From Neptunomonas phycophila (GTDB taxonomy: Bacteria; Pseudomonadota; Gammaproteobacteria; Pseudomonadales; Balneatricaceae): a stretch of 64,000 bases of DNA. The position numbers were made by a program, and so were the translations under genes. This document shows, piece by piece, positions 44,238 to 53,307 of the stretch. The DNA lies in contig NZ_MRCI01000001.1 in the NCBI RefSeq assembly GCF_001922575.1, positions 124,001 through 188,000 on the forward strand. Reading direction: 5' to 3'. The notes under the pieces are model-generated. The model did not search any database. It saw only the letters and a list, made by a program, of their open reading frames with translations, and was not told the origin of the DNA. The first letter of the stretch is position 1. The number at the start of each line of letters is the position of its first letter.

Positions 44238-44837
44238 TTACAGGTAACTATCGATCTGCGCTAAAAATTGTTTAACAGCTTTACCGCGATGGCTGATGCG
44301 GTGTTTCTCCTGCGGAGATAATTGTGCCGCCGTTTGATCGGTGCCTGCCACCAAAAATAATGGATCATAACCAAAGCCAAAGGAGCCTTGAGGGGCTTCT
44401 AAAATACGGCCTTCAAGCGTGCCTTGGCAGATAAGTGGCATTGGGTCTTTAGCGTGACGCATATACACCAAAACACAACGATAACGGGCCGTTCGTTGAG
44501 GTTCGGCAACATTGGCTAAAGATTCGAGTAATTTCGCGTTATTGGCTTGGTCACCTTTGCCTGGGCCTGAGAAACGAGCAGAATAAATGCCTGGGGCACC
44601 GTTAAGTGCATCCACTTCTAGGCCCGAGTCATCGGCTAATGCAGGCAGCCCCGTTGCCTCACAGGCGTGGCGTGCTTTGATGATGGCATTTTCGACAAAG
44701 GTTAAGCCGGTTTCATCGGCATCATCAACATTCAGCAATGACTGTGGAACAACCTCAATCTGGAACTGGCTCAGAATTTCGTTAAATTCATTAAGTTTCC
44801 CCTGGTTGCCGCTGGCAAGTACGATACGGTCAGTCAT
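44238..44837 (-). CDS. rdgB: dITP/XTP pyrophosphatase
   Basis: A 199-residue Ham1-family enzyme that hydrolyses non-canonical purine nucleotides (dITP, XTP) to monophosphates and so protects DNA. The N-terminal substrate-binding motif is ASGNQGKLNEF. The catalytic Asp lies in ALADDSGLEVDAL, and the base-binding FGFGYDPLF and SHRGKAV segments are present. It follows the DUF4426 gene by 13 bases and precedes hemW, the same order as in Pseudomonas. Confidence 0.97.
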   Translation of the reverse strand: MTDRIVLASGNQGKLNEFNEILSQFQIEVVPQSLLNVDDADETGLTFVENAIIKARHACEATGLPALADDSGLEVDALNGAPGIYSARFSGPGKGDQANNAKLLESLANVAEPQRTARYRCVLVYMRHAKDPMPLICQGTLEGRILEAPQGSFGFGYDPLFLVAGTDQTAAQLSPQEKHRISHRGKAVKQFLAQIDSYL

Positions 44838-44850
44838 AAATTTGGCCTAT

Positions 44851-45303
44851 TTAATCGGTGAAAAACTGTTGATCAAAGCGCAGCGTGATCGCCTCTTTAT
44901 TCGGGTCCGGTTGCACTGTAATCGTAAAATCGAGAGTATCCGCATCTGCAAAGGTGAAGCTAGTTAGGTAATACACTGCATCCCCTTCGTTAATGAGAGA
45001 AAAACGCAGAGCTTGAAGCTGTTGGAGGCGGTTCGTAACCTCGCCATTAATGAGTGCCTTAACGGGCTTAGGTTCTGCGTTTGCGTCTTTTTTCATGACA
45101 GCAATGTTGAGCATGGCAGAATATTTACTGCGAACAATATTGTTTGCCTGAGCTACCTCGGGTGCTATAAAGGTGCTGTTAAAGGCATTGTAATGGATGA
45201 TGTACTGTTCAGTTTCTATGGTTTGTTCAGCCTGTGCCGTTGGCATAACGCTGGATATCACCACGGTTAGCGCAAGGGTAAGGTAGGTCATCATTGTTTT
45301 CAT
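44851..45303 (-). CDS. DUF4426 periplasmic protein
   Basis: A 150-residue secreted protein. The signal peptide KTMMTYLTLALTVVISSVMPTAQA ends in a clear AQA/E cleavage site near residue 25, so the mature protein is periplasmic. The remainder is a beta-rich domain (QYIIHYNAFNSTFIAPEVA, VYYLTSFTFAD) of the DUF4426 family, which has no known function but is regularly encoded between metW and rdgB. Start at ATG 45303, with GAGGA eight bases upstream; the in-frame sequence further up is not part of it. Confidence 0.9.
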   Translation of the reverse strand: MKTMMTYLTLALTVVISSVMPTAQAEQTIETEQYIIHYNAFNSTFIAPEVAQANNIVRSKYSAMLNIAVMKKDANAEPKPVKALINGEVTNRLQQLQALRFSLINEGDAVYYLTSFTFADADTLDFTITVQPDPNKEAITLRFDQQFFTD

Positions 45304-45345
45304 GTAGGTATCCTCGGTCTGCCTTGATGAACCGTTATTCACGCA

Positions 45346-45936
45346 TTAACGCGTGATACGGTAAATCGCAATCTCACCGAGCATGTTGGGCCATAAATGG
45401 TTCCACCAACGGTCACGGTGCTCATTGTCTACCACGGTGCGGTTAAGAATGCGAATATTCTGGTCAACGCACAGCTTTTCAAAATCTTTAAAGGTACAAA
45501 AATGAATGTTAGGTGTGTTGTACCAAGTGTACGGTAGAAACTTCGATACAGGCATCTGGCCGCGAAAAGCAAGATAGAAGCGGGCCCGCCAGTGGCCAAA
45601 GTTAGGAAAGGTGACAATACACTCTTTGCCGATGCGCAACATTTCTTCAACAATCAAATCTGGGTGGTTCATGACTTGTAACGCTTGAGTCATGATAACT
45701 GAGTCAAAGCTACCGTCTTGCAGTGTGGCTAAGCCTTCGTCTATGTTTTTTTCGATCACATTGACTCCACGGGATATACACGTGGTTATATTGCTGTGAT
45801 CAATTTCGAGACCGTAACCTCTTACCTGCTTTTGTTGGATTAGATGGTGCAATAGCTCCCCATCTCCACAGCCTAGGTCTAAGACTCGGGTCGACGGAGC
45901 AATCCACTCACGGATAATATCAAGATCGGCACGCAT
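45346..45936 (-). CDS. metW: MetW methyltransferase-like partner of MetX
   Basis: A 196-residue class I methyltransferase-fold protein. The SAM-binding-type glycine motif VLDLGCGDGELL (about 19-30) and acidic loop GYGLEID are intact. MetW is encoded directly after metX in many proteobacteria and is needed for full homoserine acyltransferase activity; its own substrate is not established. It starts two bases after the metX stop, so the two are translated together. The DUF4426 and rdgB genes follow. Confidence 0.93.
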   Translation of the reverse strand: MRADLDIIREWIAPSTRVLDLGCGDGELLHHLIQQKQVRGYGLEIDHSNITTCISRGVNVIEKNIDEGLATLQDGSFDSVIMTQALQVMNHPDLIVEEMLRIGKECIVTFPNFGHWRARFYLAFRGQMPVSKFLPYTWYNTPNIHFCTFKDFEKLCVDQNIRILNRTVVDNEHRDRWWNHLWPNMLGEIAIYRITR

Positions 45937-45938
45937 GA

Positions 45939-47114
45939 TTAGGCCTCTACTTCAGCGGTTGTGGAGGATGTTGCGGGTATGTCGGCTTCTACACGTGACA
46001 TATAAGCTTTTAAAATATCCATGTAGCGAGGAATAGGTAGTAAAAAGGCATCATGGCCTTGAGGGGCATTAACTTCGGCGTAGCTCACATCTTTTCCGGC
46101 GTCGATTAACGCATCTAAAATTTCACGTGAGCGCTCCGGCGAAAACCGCCAGTCTGTTGTAAAAGATACCAATAAAAATTTTGCTTTTACATGGGCTAGC
46201 GCTCTGGCTAAATCGTGCTGAGCCTCGGCTGCTGGATCAAAATAATCCAATGCTTTTGTCATTAAAAGATAGGTATTAGCATCAAATGACGTCGAAAAGC
46301 GCTCACCTTGGTATTGCAGGTATGATTCAACTTCAAACTGCGGATTGAAGTCGAACATGAGTTTACCTGTTTTCATTTCGCGGCCAAACTTATCACGCAT
46401 GCCGTCGTCAGAAAGGTAAGTAATATGGCCAACCATACGGGCCAGCATGAGTCCGGTGCGCGGGACATCGTCCACATCATAGTAGCGCCCTTTGTGGAAA
46501 CACGGGTCTTTTGAAATGGCCTGGCGTGCTACTTCGTTAAACGCGATATTTTGCGCCGAAAGTTTAGCCGCTGAGGCGATAACTAAGCAGTGACGTAAGC
46601 GTTCTGGGTAAGAAATAGCCCACTGTAATGCTTGCATACCCCCTAAGCTTCCTCCAACAACGGCTGCCCACTGTTGGATGCCTAAACGGTCGGCTAATCG
46701 CGCTTGGCTTTCAACCCAGTCTGTAACCGTCATCAATGGAAAGTCGGGGCCATAAGGTTTCCCTGTGGCGGGGTCTATTTGATTAGGCCCACTTGAGCCA
46801 TGGCAGCCTCCTAAATTGTTTAACGAAACTACAAAAAACTTATTAGTATCAATGGCTTTTCCTGGGCCAATAGCGCTGTCCCACCAACCCGGTTTGCTAT
46901 CACCTTCATGAAATCCGGCTGCGTGGTGATGGCCTGATAGGGCGTGGCAAATCAAAATGGCATTAGAGGCGTCAGCGTTTAAAGTGCCGTAGGTTTCAAT
47001 CATTAAACGGTAAGCATCAAGCGTTCGCCCGCATGCTAGCGCTAGGGGTTCGGTAAAATCAATGGCTTGGGGAATGACGTAACCAATAGAGTCTGTTGGT
47101 ATTTTTTGTGGCAT
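45939..47114 (-). CDS. metX: Homoserine O-acyltransferase (MetX, probably succinyl-specific)
   Basis: A 391-residue alpha/beta hydrolase-fold enzyme that acylates homoserine to start methionine synthesis. The nucleophile Ser is in [11 protein letters not shown] (about 157), the catalytic Asp near [11 protein letters not shown] and the His in PQGHDAFLL. The MetX of the metX-metW type in Pseudomonas and relatives uses succinyl-CoA in spite of its similarity to acetyltransferases; I infer the same here. AGGAG lies nine bases before the ATG, directly after a hairpin. A 195-base leader separates it from yggT. Confidence 0.95.
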   Translation of the reverse strand: MPQKIPTDSIGYVIPQAIDFTEPLALACGRTLDAYRLMIETYGTLNADASNAILICHALSGHHHAAGFHEGDSKPGWWDSAIGPGKAIDTNKFFVVSLNNLGGCHGSSGPNQIDPATGKPYGPDFPLMTVTDWVESQARLADRLGIQQWAAVVGGSLGGMQALQWAISYPERLRHCLVIASAAKLSAQNIAFNEVARQAISKDPCFHKGRYYDVDDVPRTGLMLARMVGHITYLSDDGMRDKFGREMKTGKLMFDFNPQFEVESYLQYQGERFSTSFDANTYLLMTKALDYFDPAAEAQHDLARALAHVKAKFLLVSFTTDWRFSPERSREILDALIDAGKDVSYAEVNAPQGHDAFLLPIPRYMDILKAYMSRVEADIPATSSTTAEVEA

Positions 47115-47309
47115 CAGAGTGCTCCTCGACTAAAAAATAAAAAGTGAATTAGTCGGACATCACATCTCATATATAAGGAGCTTGCACCGCCGGGTAGGCA
47201 GCGGCACATGGCGCTCGTTGCAAAACGCTCTACGCTGAACGGGGTGGCTCAACGTTAAAGCTTGGTTTGTATTGTCTATATTAAGATAAGCATTCACGGC
47301 AGCCATCAC
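47115..47309 (-). promoter_or_regulatory. Structured leader of metX, unclassified
   Basis: The 195 bases upstream of metX hold several possible helices. The clearest is CGACTAA with TTAGTCG (47127-47155, 15-base T-rich loop), ending directly before the ribosome site. A second, weaker one is CGTT-TTGC-AACG near 47215-47230, within a GC-rich patch (47180-47250). No match to a SAM or SAH riboswitch consensus that I know is convincing. It also holds the promoter. Confidence 0.35.
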
Positions 47310-47867
47310 TTAATACAGACGAATAATTAATTGCGCTAGTTGAGATTGAATAAGCTGAATAGCCAAAAATATAAAAATAGGCGATAGGTCAAGGCCCCCA
47401 ATGGGTGGAATGACTTTTTGGAAAAGCTTAAACAGAGGCTCGGTTAATTGCATAATTAACTGTGGGGCTGGGTGGTAGCTACCCGGTGCGATCCAGCTAA
47501 TAATGACTGAGCCAATCACAGCGTAAAAATAAATATTAAGGATAGCGTTAATGGTGTAAGCAACACTCGAAAGCAGGACGATTCCTAAGCCTTCTTGCAA
47601 AGCATATCCTTTAATGAGTAGAAGAACACAATAAAGGGCCACAACTAAGACAAAGGCGGTAATAAGAGGCGATATATCAATCCGTCCTACTTTTGGCAGC
47701 AGGCGTTGCAGCGGAGTCAGTACCGGCTGCGTAATTTTTACTATCGATTGGGATAGTGGGTTGTAATAGTCAGCTCCAGAAATTTGTAACAAAAAACGCA
47801 CCAACATGATGTGTATGTAAAGTTGAGCGAATGTACTGATAATCAATGATATTGGATCGGTTCCCAT
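47310..47867 (-). CDS. yggT: YggT-family membrane protein
   Basis: A 185-residue inner-membrane protein with two tandem YGGT domains (about 1-90 and 95-182). Each has the pattern of a hydrophobic helix, the turn segment ISGADYYNPLSQSIVKITQPVLTP or its second-copy form APGSYHPAPQLIMQLTEPLF, and another helix. Family members are linked to osmotic stress and possibly to cell shape or division; the exact role is unresolved. It follows proC, in the conserved yggS-proC-yggT order. Confidence 0.93.
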   Translation of the reverse strand: MGTDPISLIISTFAQLYIHIMLVRFLLQISGADYYNPLSQSIVKITQPVLTPLQRLLPKVGRIDISPLITAFVLVVALYCVLLLIKGYALQEGLGIVLLSSVAYTINAILNIYFYAVIGSVIISWIAPGSYHPAPQLIMQLTEPLFKLFQKVIPPIGGLDLSPIFIFLAIQLIQSQLAQLIIRLY

Positions 47868-47976
47868 AGCTGGATCTATCCTTTAAATAGGCCTGAGTTG
47901 TTCGCAGTATAGTGTCTTTATGGGGATGAATGAACCGTAAGCAAGTTTTCTTGGCATTACGGCTCAAACGACAAGA

Positions 47977-48810
47977 TTACTCGCCTAATAGTTTAGCCAA
48001 TTCGTGCGAGCGATCAGCACAAGCGGCCATTGCGTTTTCTACCACCTGGTCTAACTGTTGTGACTGAAAAGACAGAATGGCTTGCTCGGTTGTCCCCTTA
48101 GGAGACGCCACTTGGCGACATAGCTCAGCCGGCGTACTGTCGTTTGTGCACGCAATTTCAGCGGCGCCTCGTGCCGTTTGCAGTGTTAACTGCGTCGCCA
48201 CCTCACGTGATAATCCTTGTTTTATACCGGCACTAATCATGGATTCCATGAATAAGAAGTAGTAAGCAGGCCCAGAGCCAGATACCGCGGTAATAGCGTG
48301 TAGTAACGACTCTTCATCCACCCACGCGGTTATGCCGGCAGCCGAAAGAACAGAGTCGGCTTGAGTTTTCTGCTCTTCAGATACTTGGGCGTTTGCATAC
48401 AATCCACTCGCGCCCATACCCACTAATGCTGGGGTATTTGGCATACAACGAACAATGGCTTGTTGTCCCCCTAACCATTGGTTGATGCTGTCACAAGTAA
48501 TGCCAGCCGCAACGGATACAAAAAGTTTGTCTTCAGTGCTAGCGGCTGACTGTAAGGGAAGTAAGACCTCTTTCAATAATTGAGGCTTGACGGCCAACAC
48601 AATTAAATCAGCATTCTTTACGGCTACAGCGTTATCGTCAGTGGTATTCAGCCCTTGTGCTTTTAAGTCATCCATACGGTCTAAGGTTGGTTCACTGGCC
48701 CATATACGATCAGCGGGGAAACCTGTTTTAAGTAGGCCGCCAATAATAGCGCGTGCCATATTGCCTGCGCCGATAAATGCAAGAGTAGGTTGCTTTGCTG
48801 GCTGAGTCAC
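47977..48810 (-). CDS. proC: Pyrroline-5-carboxylate reductase
   Basis: NAD(P)H-dependent enzyme for the last step of proline synthesis. It has 277 residues, with a Rossmann fold opening FIGAGNMARAIIGG (about 11-24) and the C-terminal dimer domain carrying the signature AVSGSGPAYYFLFMESM and the LTLQTARGAAEIA helix. The start is GTG 48808-48810, with GAGG nine bases upstream; no ATG lies nearer the nucleotide-binding motif. It stands 77 bases after yggS and 109 bases before yggT. Confidence 0.97.
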   Translation of the reverse strand: MTQPAKQPTLAFIGAGNMARAIIGGLLKTGFPADRIWASEPTLDRMDDLKAQGLNTTDDNAVAVKNADLIVLAVKPQLLKEVLLPLQSAASTEDKLFVSVAAGITCDSINQWLGGQQAIVRCMPNTPALVGMGASGLYANAQVSEEQKTQADSVLSAAGITAWVDEESLLHAITAVSGSGPAYYFLFMESMISAGIKQGLSREVATQLTLQTARGAAEIACTNDSTPAELCRQVASPKGTTEQAILSFQSQQLDQVVENAMAACADRSHELAKLLGE

Positions 48811-48887
48811 AAAAAATACCTCATGGCTGTTAAAGCCGGTTATTCATTAAAAATAAAGATATGCGGTGTTTGAGCCTCGTTTCTTCT

Positions 48888-49571
48888 TTAAGAACGGGGT
48901 CCAAACAAGGCAGTTCCAATGCGCACCATGGTAGCACCTTCTTGAATTGCTATCTCCATATCGTTAGACATCCCCATAGAAAGGGTATCTAAGGACGGGT
49001 GCTTTTTTTGGAGCGTTTCAAAGAGGTGTTTCATACTGGCAAGTGCTTGGCGCTGCTCGGTTTTATCAGTGGTTGCTGCTGGAATAGCCATTAAGCCTCG
49101 CAGTGATAAGTTTGGCAGTTCGGCTATTTGGTTCAGCAGTGCTTCAGCTGCTTCAGGTAAACATCCTGACTTGGACAATTCGTGACTAATATTCACTTGA
49201 ACGCAAATATTGAGAGCTGGCAGGTATGAAGGCCTTTGCTCTGAAAGGCGTTGAGCTATTTTTAGTCTATCGACGCTATGAACCCAATCGAAATGCTCAG
49301 CGATACTTCGACTTTTATTGGACTGTATTGGGCCAATAAAATGCCAGATTATCGGTAAATCACTAAGAGCGGCTATTTTTTCGAGTGCTTCTTGTGTGTA
49401 GTTTTCGCCAAATTGCCGTTGCCCAAGCTGATACAAACCGCGAATATCCTCGGCTGTTCGTGTTTTGCTCACAGCTAACAGAGTAACAGCGTTGGCGTCA
49501 CGTCCTGCTTTTTGTGTGGCCAGTTTGATTTGCTGGCCTATGCTTGAGTAGTTCTCTGCTATGCTTGACAT
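48888..49571 (-). CDS. yggS: PLP homeostasis protein (YggS/PLPBP)
   Basis: A 227-residue TIM-barrel PLP-binding protein of the fold-III type that keeps cellular vitamin B6 and some amino acid pools in balance; it is not known to be an enzyme. The PLP lysine lies in LLAVSKTRT (about 34-36), the region FGENYTQEAL is typical, and the phosphate-binding GMSNDMEIAI motif is near residue 200. It diverges from pilT across a 117-base spacer that should hold both promoters. The ribosome site is weak. Confidence 0.96.
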   Translation of the reverse strand: MSSIAENYSSIGQQIKLATQKAGRDANAVTLLAVSKTRTAEDIRGLYQLGQRQFGENYTQEALEKIAALSDLPIIWHFIGPIQSNKSRSIAEHFDWVHSVDRLKIAQRLSEQRPSYLPALNICVQVNISHELSKSGCLPEAAEALLNQIAELPNLSLRGLMAIPAATTDKTEQRQALASMKHLFETLQKKHPSLDTLSMGMSNDMEIAIQEGATMVRIGTALFGPRS

Positions 49572-49688
49572 AAGGTCGTATTCAAAAACAGTATTCTTTG
49601 GTTAAATGGTCACATATTGTGTGGTAATGCTTCTACCTATTTTGAAGTAAGCCAAGGAAATAAGTAAGCCCTAGGTGTATAAGAAACA

Positions 49689-50723
49689 ATGGATATTACA
49701 GAACTTCTCTCATTTACAGTACAGCAGGGCGCGTCTGACCTGCACATCACAGCGGGTATGCCACCTATGATTCGTGTTGATGGTGACGTCCGACGAATTA
49801 AGTTGCCAGCCTTAGAGCATAAGCAGGTCCACACACTTATCTATGACATCATGAATGATAAAATCCGCAAACAGTATGAAGATACAATGGAGGCGGATTT
49901 TTCGTTTGAAGTGCCCGGTTTAGCGCGGTTTCGTGTCAATGCATTCAACCAAAACCGCGGAGCAGCGGCTGTATTTCGTACCATCCCAAGTAAAGTAATG
50001 ACCATGGAAGATTTGGGGATGGGTAAGGTTTTTCAAGACCTATCAAATGAAGCAAGGGGTTTAGTACTAGTGACAGGCCCAACCGGTTCAGGTAAAAGTA
50101 CAACGTTAGCGGCGATGATTGACTATGTGAACGATCACCGGTCGGATCATATTTTAACTATTGAAGATCCCATCGAGTTTGTACACGAAAGTAAAAAATG
50201 CCTTATTAACCAGCGAGAAGTACATCGCGATACGCAAAGCTTTTCGAATGCGTTGCGCTCAGCGTTGCGTGAAGACCCGGATGTTATCCTTGTGGGTGAG
50301 ATGCGAGACCTTGAAACGATTCGTTTAGCGCTAACCGCGGCCGAAACGGGGCATTTAGTGTTTGGTACTTTGCATACGACATCTGCAGCTAAAACCATTG
50401 ACCGGATTATTGACGTTTTCCCTGCGGCCGAAAAAGATATGGTTCGCTCTATGTTGTCTGAATCCTTACAAGGGGTTATTTCTCAAACATTATTGAAAAA
50501 AACTAATGGTGGTCGTGTGGCTGCTCATGAAATAATGATTGGCACTCCTGCGATTCGCAACCTTATCCGTGAGGATAAAGTGGCACAAATGTATTCTTCA
50601 ATACAAACAGGCGCGTCTCATGGAATGAAAACGCTTGATCAGTCGTTGACTGAATTAGTACAAAAAGGCCAAATTACTCGTGAAGTAGCTCGTGCTAAGG
50701 CAAAGAACCCACAAGCATTTTAA
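49689..50723 (+). CDS. pilT: Type IV pilus retraction ATPase PilT
   Basis: A 344-residue hexameric secretion ATPase that disassembles type IV pili and powers twitching. N-terminal PAS-like domain (about 1-100), then Walker A GPTGSGKSTT (about 132-141), Asp box TIEDPIEFVH, Walker B VILVGEMRD, His box GHLVFGTLHTTSA and the C-terminal retraction motif AIRNLIRE, which is characteristic of PilT. pilU follows after 33 bases. No other pilus gene is in the window. Confidence 0.98.
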   Translation: MDITELLSFTVQQGASDLHITAGMPPMIRVDGDVRRIKLPALEHKQVHTLIYDIMNDKIRKQYEDTMEADFSFEVPGLARFRVNAFNQNRGAAAVFRTIPSKVMTMEDLGMGKVFQDLSNEARGLVLVTGPTGSGKSTTLAAMIDYVNDHRSDHILTIEDPIEFVHESKKCLINQREVHRDTQSFSNALRSALREDPDVILVGEMRDLETIRLALTAAETGHLVFGTLHTTSAAKTIDRIIDVFPAAEKDMVRSMLSESLQGVISQTLLKKTNGGRVAAHEIMIGTPAIRNLIREDKVAQMYSSIQTGASHGMKTLDQSLTELVQKGQITREVARAKAKNPQAF

Positions 50724-50756
50724 GTGGCCTAATTAGATATAACTGGAGATCCAATA

Positions 50757-51929
50757 GTGGAGTTTACACAGCTACTCAAAGTCATGATTGAGCGCGGTGC
50801 GTCAGATTTATTTGTCTCGGCAGGCGCGCGTCCTAGCATCAAGGTTGATGGCACGGTTAAGCCGCTTACCAAAGAACCTTTGAAGCCTTCGCAAGCTAGA
50901 TCGCTGGTTTACTCAACTATGAATGATAAGCAAATTGCAGAGTACGAAAGCACGCACGAGTGTAACTTTGCAATTAGCGCACCGGGGCTAGGGCGTTTTC
51001 GGGTCAGTGCTTATGTTCAACGTAACACGCCAGGCATGGTGTTGCGTCGCATAAATACGCACATCCCCAATTTCGAAGAACTGAATTTACCGCCGGTTAT
51101 GAAAGATCTAGCCATGACTAAACGCGGTTTGATTCTTTTCGTGGGTGGTACATCAACCGGTAAATCTACCTCCTTAGCGTCGATGATCGATTATCGAAAT
51201 CGCCATAGCCGTGGCCATATCATCACGATAGAAGATCCAATTGAGTATATTCACGAGCACAAAGAAAGCATAGTGACTCAACGGGAAGTTGGCATTGATA
51301 CGGACTCGTTCGAGATTGCTTTGAGAAACACTTTGCGTCAGGCTCCTGATGTTATTTTGATGGGCGAAATTCGTACGCGTGAGCTAATGAAGTACGGTTT
51401 GTCGTTTGCCGAAACGGGCCACTTATGCATGGCGACCTTGCATGCTAACAATGCCAACCAAGCACTGGATCGCATTATTAGCTTCTTCCCGCCTGAGCAC
51501 CATGATCAAGTGTGGATGGAGTTATCTCTTAATTTAAAAGCCATCGTGGCACAGCAATTGTTGCCAACCAAAGATGGTAAAGGGCGTCGAGCTGCTATCG
51601 AAGTTATGATTTGTACGCCGCTTATTCAGGATATGATCCGTAAAGGGGAAGTCCATGAAATTAAAGAGATCATGAAGAAGTCGACTAATTTGGGTATGCA
51701 AACCTTTGATCAGGCTTTGTATGAGCTTTATCGTGAAGGAACTATCAACTACGATACCGCTCTGGCGCATGCCGATTCCGCGAACGATTTACGCTTAATG
51801 ATTAAGCTAAATGCTGATACAAATCCCGAATTAAATGCGGCCGCCACCACAGAAAATGACTCGCTTTTCTTACAAGAGGATGAGGATTATATGAATATGT
51901 CAGGTGATTTGGAGATTCGAAACCTGTAA
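50757..51929 (+). CDS. pilU: PilT-dependent retraction ATPase PilU
   Basis: A 390-residue PilT paralogue that assists retraction against load. Walker A reads GGTSTGKSTSL, the Asp box IEDPIEYIHEH, Walker B VILMGEIRTRE and the His box GHLCMATLHANNA. A PilT-like TPLIQDMIRKGE replaces AIRNLIRE, as usual for PilU, and there is a longer acidic C-terminal tail (LFLQEDEDYMNMSGD). The start is GTG 50757 with GGAG eight bases upstream. A strong intrinsic terminator lies 37 bases after the stop. Confidence 0.97.
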   Translation: MEFTQLLKVMIERGASDLFVSAGARPSIKVDGTVKPLTKEPLKPSQARSLVYSTMNDKQIAEYESTHECNFAISAPGLGRFRVSAYVQRNTPGMVLRRINTHIPNFEELNLPPVMKDLAMTKRGLILFVGGTSTGKSTSLASMIDYRNRHSRGHIITIEDPIEYIHEHKESIVTQREVGIDTDSFEIALRNTLRQAPDVILMGEIRTRELMKYGLSFAETGHLCMATLHANNANQALDRIISFFPPEHHDQVWMELSLNLKAIVAQQLLPTKDGKGRRAAIEVMICTPLIQDMIRKGEVHEIKEIMKKSTNLGMQTFDQALYELYREGTINYDTALAHADSANDLRLMIKLNADTNPELNAAATTENDSLFLQEDEDYMNMSGDLEIRNL

Positions 51930-51965
51930 CAGATTCACATGTTATGCTCTTAAATAGATAGTAAT

Positions 51966-51992
51966 AAAAAACGCGCTTAAGGCGCGTTTTTT
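51966..51992. terminator. Strong bidirectional terminator between pilU and the pyr genes
   Basis: Stem AAAAAACGCGC with GCGCGTTTTTT (11 pairs) around a five-base loop. T-runs on both strands let it end both the pilTU and the pyr/ruvX transcripts, which converge here. Confidence 0.9.
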
Positions 51993-52023
51993 ATTGGCTT
52001 GCATAAGCGTCAAAATAAATGCC

Positions 52024-53301
52024 TTACAAAGCTTGATACACCAGTTCACCGTTAACCAGAGTATGAGTGACTTTCCCTTTTAGTGGCACGCCGATGAAAG
52101 GTGTGTTCTTACCTGCTGATACGCAGTTCTCTGGGGATAGCTCCCACGTTAGTTCGGGATCGAAGATGCAAATATCGGCTATATCGCCAATGGCAAGGGA
52201 ACCTCGGTTAATATCAAGGATTTGAGCCGGTGAACTGGTAAGCTTTTCAATGAGTTGCGCTAGGGATAACAACTGCTGCTCTACTAACATTAAGCCAAGA
52301 GGTAACAAGGTCTCCAGCCCTGATATTCCGGGTTCTGTTGCGGCGAAGGGAGCCTGTTTAGCGGCAGGGTCATGAGGCTGGTGGTCGGAACAAATAGCTT
52401 GTATGCCATCGGTGACTAAGGCGTGGAGTAAGCCTGCACGGTCCAGTTGGCTGCGCAATGGCGGTATAACGTGAAACAAGCTGTTAAAGCCATTAACGTT
52501 TTCATCAGTCAGTAGCAAATGATGTATGGCAACATCGGCGGTAACATTTAAGCCGCGTTTGCGAGCCTCTATCACCATGCGCGTAGAGTGCTCAGATGAA
52601 AGTTGCCCAAAGTGGGCACGAACGCCCGTTTGCTCAACGAGTAATAAACAGCGAGAGACTTCAACTGTTTCCGCGGTTTCTGGTATACCCGTTAAACCTA
52701 GACGGGTACAGGTAATGTCATCATGCATACAACCTTTGCCGGCTAAGTCTTTATCTTGGGGATGGAAGATCACTAAGAAGTCATGGGTGGCCGCGTATTC
52801 TAGGCAGCGTAATAGTACAAGAGAGTTGCTGATTTGCTCGCGACCGTTACTGAAGGCCACGCAGCCTGAACGTGCTAAAGCATGCATCGGTGCGAGCTGT
52901 TCTGATTTCAAACCCTGTGTCAGAGCGCCCACTGGTAAAATATTAGCTAACCCTGTGGCTTGCGCGCGATCTAGAATGAGTTCGGCAACGGCAGGGGAGT
53001 CGACAACAGGGCTGGTTGTTGGTGGGCACACCATGGTCGTAATCCCGCTCGCGACTGCAGCGGCAGACTCAGATGCAATGGTTGCTTTTTGGGTTTGCCC
53101 TGGTTCACGTAAATGGGTATTCATATCGATGAGCCCAGGGGTAACAACTAGCCCCGTTGCATCAATAGTTTTAGTTGGAGGTACATCAATTGCTGGTGTT
53201 TGGTCGATGCTAACGACTTTGCCGTTATCGATGTACAGATCGCAGACTTGGTCGATTTGATGTTTAGGGTCTATAAGTCGACCATTTTTGATTAATAACA
53301 T
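52024..53301 (-). CDS. pyrC': Dihydroorotase-like protein PyrC', probably non-catalytic
   Basis: A 425-residue amidohydrolase-fold protein next to pyrB. The metal-binding DxHxH motif reads D59-M-N61-T-H63, so the first metal His is replaced by Asn. Other usual metal or catalytic His positions also look altered (IFHPQDKDL, RAHFGQLSS), whereas SDHQPHDP is kept. This matches the PyrC'/PyrX proteins of Pseudomonas, which are inactive but hold the aspartate transcarbamoylase holoenzyme together. An active dihydroorotase should be encoded elsewhere. It starts six bases after pyrB. The ribosome site is weak. Confidence 0.93.
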   Translation of the reverse strand: MLLIKNGRLIDPKHQIDQVCDLYIDNGKVVSIDQTPAIDVPPTKTIDATGLVVTPGLIDMNTHLREPGQTQKATIASESAAAVASGITTMVCPPTTSPVVDSPAVAELILDRAQATGLANILPVGALTQGLKSEQLAPMHALARSGCVAFSNGREQISNSLVLLRCLEYAATHDFLVIFHPQDKDLAGKGCMHDDITCTRLGLTGIPETAETVEVSRCLLLVEQTGVRAHFGQLSSEHSTRMVIEARKRGLNVTADVAIHHLLLTDENVNGFNSLFHVIPPLRSQLDRAGLLHALVTDGIQAICSDHQPHDPAAKQAPFAATEPGISGLETLLPLGLMLVEQQLLSLAQLIEKLTSSPAQILDINRGSLAIGDIADICIFDPELTWELSPENCVSAGKNTPFIGVPLKGKVTHTLVNGELVYQAL

Positions 53302-53307
53302 AACAAG

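Noticed and set aside
47160-47250. Resemblance of the metX leader to an SAH riboswitch (GAGCG..GCAAC) or to tandem MetJ boxes
   Set aside because: The SAH core pairing and downstream partner are not in place, and the MetJ-like octamers match poorly. SAH riboswitches also control recycling genes and not metX.
52526-53260. A 244-codon frame antisense to the PyrC'-like gene
   Set aside because: Long but with cysteine- and serine-rich, low-plausibility sequence; the opposite strand encodes a full-length family member.
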